From positions 62,001 to 126,000 of the forward strand of contig NZ_JAKGRW010000012.1 in the NCBI RefSeq assembly GCF_021555175.1: DNA of 64,000 bases, in the 5' to 3' direction. Every line of letters starts with the position of its first letter. Positions within the stretch are counted from its first letter, which is position 1. The DNA is from Nocardioides alcanivorans (GTDB lineage Bacteria; Actinomycetota; Actinomycetes; Propionibacteriales; Nocardioidaceae). Of this stretch, positions 61,705 through 64,000 are shown piece after piece. The notes under the pieces were generated by a model, which saw nothing but the letters and a program-made list of their open reading frames with translations, was not told where the DNA came from and did no database searches. Made by a program: the position numbers and the translations under genes.

Positions 61705-62485
61705 ACTCCTCCACGTGGCTCGCGTTGAGCCCGTGCGGAGCGCCTTCGATGACGTGCAGTCGACTGTTGGCGATCCGTTCGTGGGTGCGCTGGCCCGACC
61801 CCTCCAGCGGCACGATCTGGTCGGAGTCGCCGTGGATCACGAGCGTGGGCACGGTGATCGCGTCGAGGTCGGCACGGAAGTCGGTGGTCGCGAAGCTGTC
61901 CATGCACGCCAGCGCGGCAGCTGGGTCCGACTCACGGCAGAGGCGGAGTGCGTCCTGGCGTTCGTCCTCACTCACCAACGGATCGCCGCCCGCGGAGAAG
62001 AAGTCCCTGGTGAAGCCGTCGAAGAAGGCCTCGCGATCCTTCTCCAGGGAGACCCGCATCTCGTGCGCTGCCTCGGTCTCCAGCGGACCATCGGGATTCT
62101 CGTCGGTCCTCAACAGGTACGGCGGCACTGCGGCCGCGAAGACCAGGCTGTGCAGGCGCTCCTCACCGTGACGCGCGACGTACCGTGCCACCTCGCCGCC
62201 GCCCATGGAGAAGCCGACCAGGGTGACATCGCGCAGGTCGAGATCCTCGAGGATGCCGGCGAGATCATCGGCGAGCGCGTCGTAGTCATAGGAGTCGCCG
62301 GTCGCCGAGCGGCCGAAGCCGCGGCGGTCGTAGACCACGACACGTTGGCCCGCGGCGCGCAACGGCTCCACCTGGTGCTGCCACGACTCGGCCGACATCG
62401 GCCAGCCGTGGATCAGCACCACGGGGCGGCCTTCGCCCCCGGAATCGGCGACGTGCAGTCCTGTGGTGGTGCTCTGGTCGGTCAT
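61667..62485 (-). CDS. Alpha/beta hydrolase, non-heme haloperoxidase-like
   Basis: A 272-residue alpha/beta hydrolase: HGWPMSAESWQHQ oxyanion region, nucleophile Ser93 in GFSMGGGEVARYV, acid in IHGDSDQIVP and His in GAPHGLNASH. The HGWP and GFSMGGGEV motifs are typical of cofactor-free haloperoxidase/esterase-like enzymes. The ATG at 62485 gives the best N-terminus; the frame opens 14 codons earlier. Convergent with the SnoaL-like gene. Substrate unknown. Confidence 0.88.
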   Translation of the reverse strand: MTDQSTTTGLHVADSGGEGRPVVLIHGWPMSAESWQHQVEPLRAAGQRVVVYDRRGFGRSATGDSYDYDALADDLAGILEDLDLRDVTLVGFSMGGGEVARYVARHGEERLHSLVFAAAVPPYLLRTDENPDGPLETEAAHEMRVSLEKDREAFFDGFTRDFFSAGGDPLVSEDERQDALRLCRESDPAAALACMDSFATTDFRADLDAITVPTLVIHGDSDQIVPLEGSGQRTHERIANSRLHVIEGAPHGLNASHVEEFNRVLLDFVAVG

Positions 62486-62550
62486 CGGCCGTCCTCCCTG
62501 TGTCGGTGAGGACCGTGCGGTACCCAAGGAGTCGCCCGGGCACCCGGAGG

Positions 62551-62661
62551 TCAGCGATCGCCGGCTTCCGGGGAGTTGTTGAGGTTCACCAGGGCCAGGA
62601 CGAGGCCACCCCAGATCACCGCGATGGCGACGATCATCATCACGATTCCAGCGGTGCTCAT
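62551..62661 (-). CDS. MetS-like small membrane subunit of an NSS transporter
   Basis: A 36-residue protein with one hydrophobic helix, MSTAGIVMMIVAIAVIWGG followed by LVLALVNLNNSPEAGDR. Its ATG overlaps the stop of the NSS symporter (ATGA). Corynebacterial MetP/MetS pairs an NSS-type methionine/alanine transporter with a small membrane subunit of this kind, which is the basis of the call. Confidence 0.78.
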   Translation of the reverse strand: MSTAGIVMMIVAIAVIWGGLVLALVNLNNSPEAGDR

Positions 62662-64000
62662 CTTTCGACCTCCTCTCCGATGTCGGCGGGTGGGACGGTC
62701 AGCGGGGTGTCGGGGCGCCACCTGACGACGGAGGCGAGGATGCCGAGGACGATGACCGCAGCAGCGAGGCCCCAGCCGGCGGAGTAGAGCAGCCAGTCCG
62801 GATAGCCCTCGTAAGGCTCCTTGACCGTGTCGATGAACTCCTTGACCAGCACGACCGTCAGCCCGAGCGGGGTGATCGATGAGATCAACACGATCCACCA
62901 ACCGCGCACCGGGACCGTGCCGTACTCGTTGAGGTGGTCCGCAAAGGCCGGCAACGTCCGCACGACCCAGGCAAGCACCAGCATGCTGACCACCGCGACG
63001 AGGAGGATGCCGAAGCTGTTGATGAACTTGTCAGCCGTGTCGAGCACGAAGATCGCCGTGCTCGTGCTGAAGAAGAAGAGACTGACCACGGCAGCCGGGA
63101 GGGTGACCACCAAGGTGGCGCTGAGCCGGTGCATCTCGAACTTGTCCCGCACCGCGGAGATGACCACCTCGATGATGCTCACCAGCGAGGTGATCCCCGC
63201 CAGGATCAGCGAAGCGAAGAACAGCACGCCGATCAGCGCACCCGCGGGCGCCTCGTTGATGATCGCCGGGAACGCCACGAACGCCAGACCGATTCCGTCG
63301 GTGGCCACCTCGTCCACGGCAACCCCTTGCGCCTGGGCCATGAAGCCGAGGGCCGAGAAGACCCCGATCCCGCAGAGCAGCTCGAAGCTGGAGTTGGCGA
63401 AGCCGACCACCGCACCGGAGCCCGTCATGTCGGTCTTGCGGTTGACGTAGGAGGAGTACGTGATCATGATCCCGAAACCGATCGAGAGCGAGAAGAAGAT
63501 CTGGCCGTACGCCGCCGCCCACACGCCGGCGTGGCTCAACGCCTCCCAGTTCGGGGTGAACAGCGTGTCCAGGCCCTCGATGGCGCCGGGGAGGAAGAGG
63601 GCCCGGACCACCAGCGCCACGAAGGCGACGATGAGCACCGGGATGAAGACGACCGAGGTGGCTCCAATGCCCTTCTGGACACCGAGCGCCATGATGACGA
63701 TCACTGCGATCCAGGTGAGCACGAGGGGGACCATGACGCCGGGCACCACGTCGAGCGTCAGCCCGTCAGCGATGTCGGAGGCCTGGAGGAAGTCACCGAA
63801 GAAGTAGCTCTCCGGATCGCTGCCCCACTTCTTGTCGAACGAGAAGATCGTGTACTTCAGCGACCACGCGATGATCACGGCGTAATAGACGGCGATCACG
63901 AAGCAGATCCCCACCTGCCACCAGCCGAGCCACTCCGTCCTCTTCGAGATGCGCCGGAAGGCCAGGGGTGCCGACCCTCGGGTGCGGTGCCCCATGGCGT
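62658..64000 (-). CDS. Sodium:neurotransmitter symporter family (NSS) amino-acid transporter, N-terminus beyond the window
   Basis: At least 445 residues visible, with about nine or ten membrane segments; the frame stays open to the window edge. Landmarks: ISKRTEWLGWWQVGICFVIAVYYAVI (segment 3 region), FFSLSIGFGIMITYSSYVN and GVFSALGFMAQAQG. The first membrane segments with the unwound TM1 motif are missing because they lie past position 64000. The small MetS-like subunit follows. Likely an Na+-coupled amino-acid importer, possibly methionine or alanine. Confidence 0.88.
   Translation of the reverse strand, partial: AMGHRTRGSAPLAFRRISKRTEWLGWWQVGICFVIAVYYAVIIAWSLKYTIFSFDKKWGSDPESYFFGDFLQASDIADGLTLDVVPGVMVPLVLTWIAVIVIMALGVQKGIGATSVVFIPVLIVAFVALVVRALFLPGAIEGLDTLFTPNWEALSHAGVWAAAYGQIFFSLSIGFGIMITYSSYVNRKTDMTGSGAVVGFANSSFELLCGIGVFSALGFMAQAQGVAVDEVATDGIGLAFVAFPAIINEAPAGALIGVLFFASLILAGITSLVSIIEVVISAVRDKFEMHRLSATLVVTLPAAVVSLFFFSTSTAIFVLDTADKFINSFGILLVAVVSMLVLAWVVRTLPAFADHLNEYGTVPVRGWWIVLISSITPLGLTVVLVKEFIDTVKEPYEGYPDWLLYSAGWGLAAAVIVLGILASVVRWRPDTPLTVPPADIGEEVER

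Noticed and set aside
1..64000. tRNA, rRNA, transposase, integrase or attachment sites
   Set aside because: No sequence with tRNA or rRNA features and no recombinase family protein was recognised on either strand, although I could not run a covariance search.

Overview
The window is high-GC DNA with frequent GTG starts, tightly packed ATGA/GTGA-overlapping genes and a strongly actinobacterial gene repertoire: AtsA/AtsD-sized sulfatases, HsaA/B/C/D-like enzymes, a fused FadE34-like acyl-CoA dehydrogenase, KorAB, and luciferase-fold oxidoreductases. A soil actinomycete, perhaps of the Nocardioides type, is my best guess; no marker gene settles it. Nearly every gene belongs to catabolism of an exotic, probably ring-containing, partly sulfated substrate. 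I see no tRNA, rRNA, transposase, phage gene or CRISPR array.

Layout. (A) 1-22.9 kb, minus strand: aldehyde dehydrogenase, short-chain dehydrogenase (SDR), DUF35, thiolase-like protein and an ADP-forming acyl-CoA ligase; then a promoter followed by an orphan TRAP binding protein, a second ligase, an SDR and a sulfatase; then a near-identical promoter followed by a full TRAP importer, P450, [3Fe-4S] ferredoxin, two CaiB-type CoA-transferases, two MaoC-like proteins, a thiolase-like protein and the first codons of another DUF35 candidate. (B) 23-25.6 kb, plus strand: ferredoxin reductase, a SnoaL-like protein and an SMP-30-like lactonase, followed by tandem repeats. (C) 25.9-40.2 kb: a luciferase-like oxidoreductase, AMP-forming acyl-CoA ligase, quinone-oxidoreductase-like protein, MenB/BadI-like crotonase, SDRs, SnoaL, fused acyl-CoA dehydrogenase, an OYE-type flavoenzyme, and korA-ferredoxin-korB. 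(D) 40.3-43.0 kb: a secreted tannase/feruloyl-esterase-like protein and a universal stress protein. (E) 43.0-58.2 kb: a meta-cleavage module (two HsaA-like oxygenases, flavin reductase, extradiol dioxygenase, C-C hydrolase) with a Dpp-type ABC importer, a second sulfatase, a luciferase-like protein and an IclR regulator. (F) 58.5-64 kb: thiol peroxidase, MMPL transporter, SnoaL, alpha/beta hydrolase, and an NSS symporter with a MetS-like small subunit, the symporter running off the right edge.

How it may work together: each sulfatase lacks a signal peptide and sits with its own importer (TRAP in A, ABC in E). This suggests two import-then-desulfate routes that feed CoA activation, beta-oxidation-like and retro-aldol chemistry (A, C) or ring hydroxylation and meta-cleavage (E). 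A 15-nt palindrome recurs at four promoter-proximal positions in E and may be the IclR operator; a CATGCGCATG palindrome sits at the same place in the two TRAP-binding-protein promoters of A.

Caution: 22 apparent frameshifts in 16 genes are each repaired by adding one base, nearly always in a G/C run of 3-5 nt, and each repair restores a conserved protein with a length divisible by three. I read these as homopolymer sequencing errors and give such genes their full repaired span.
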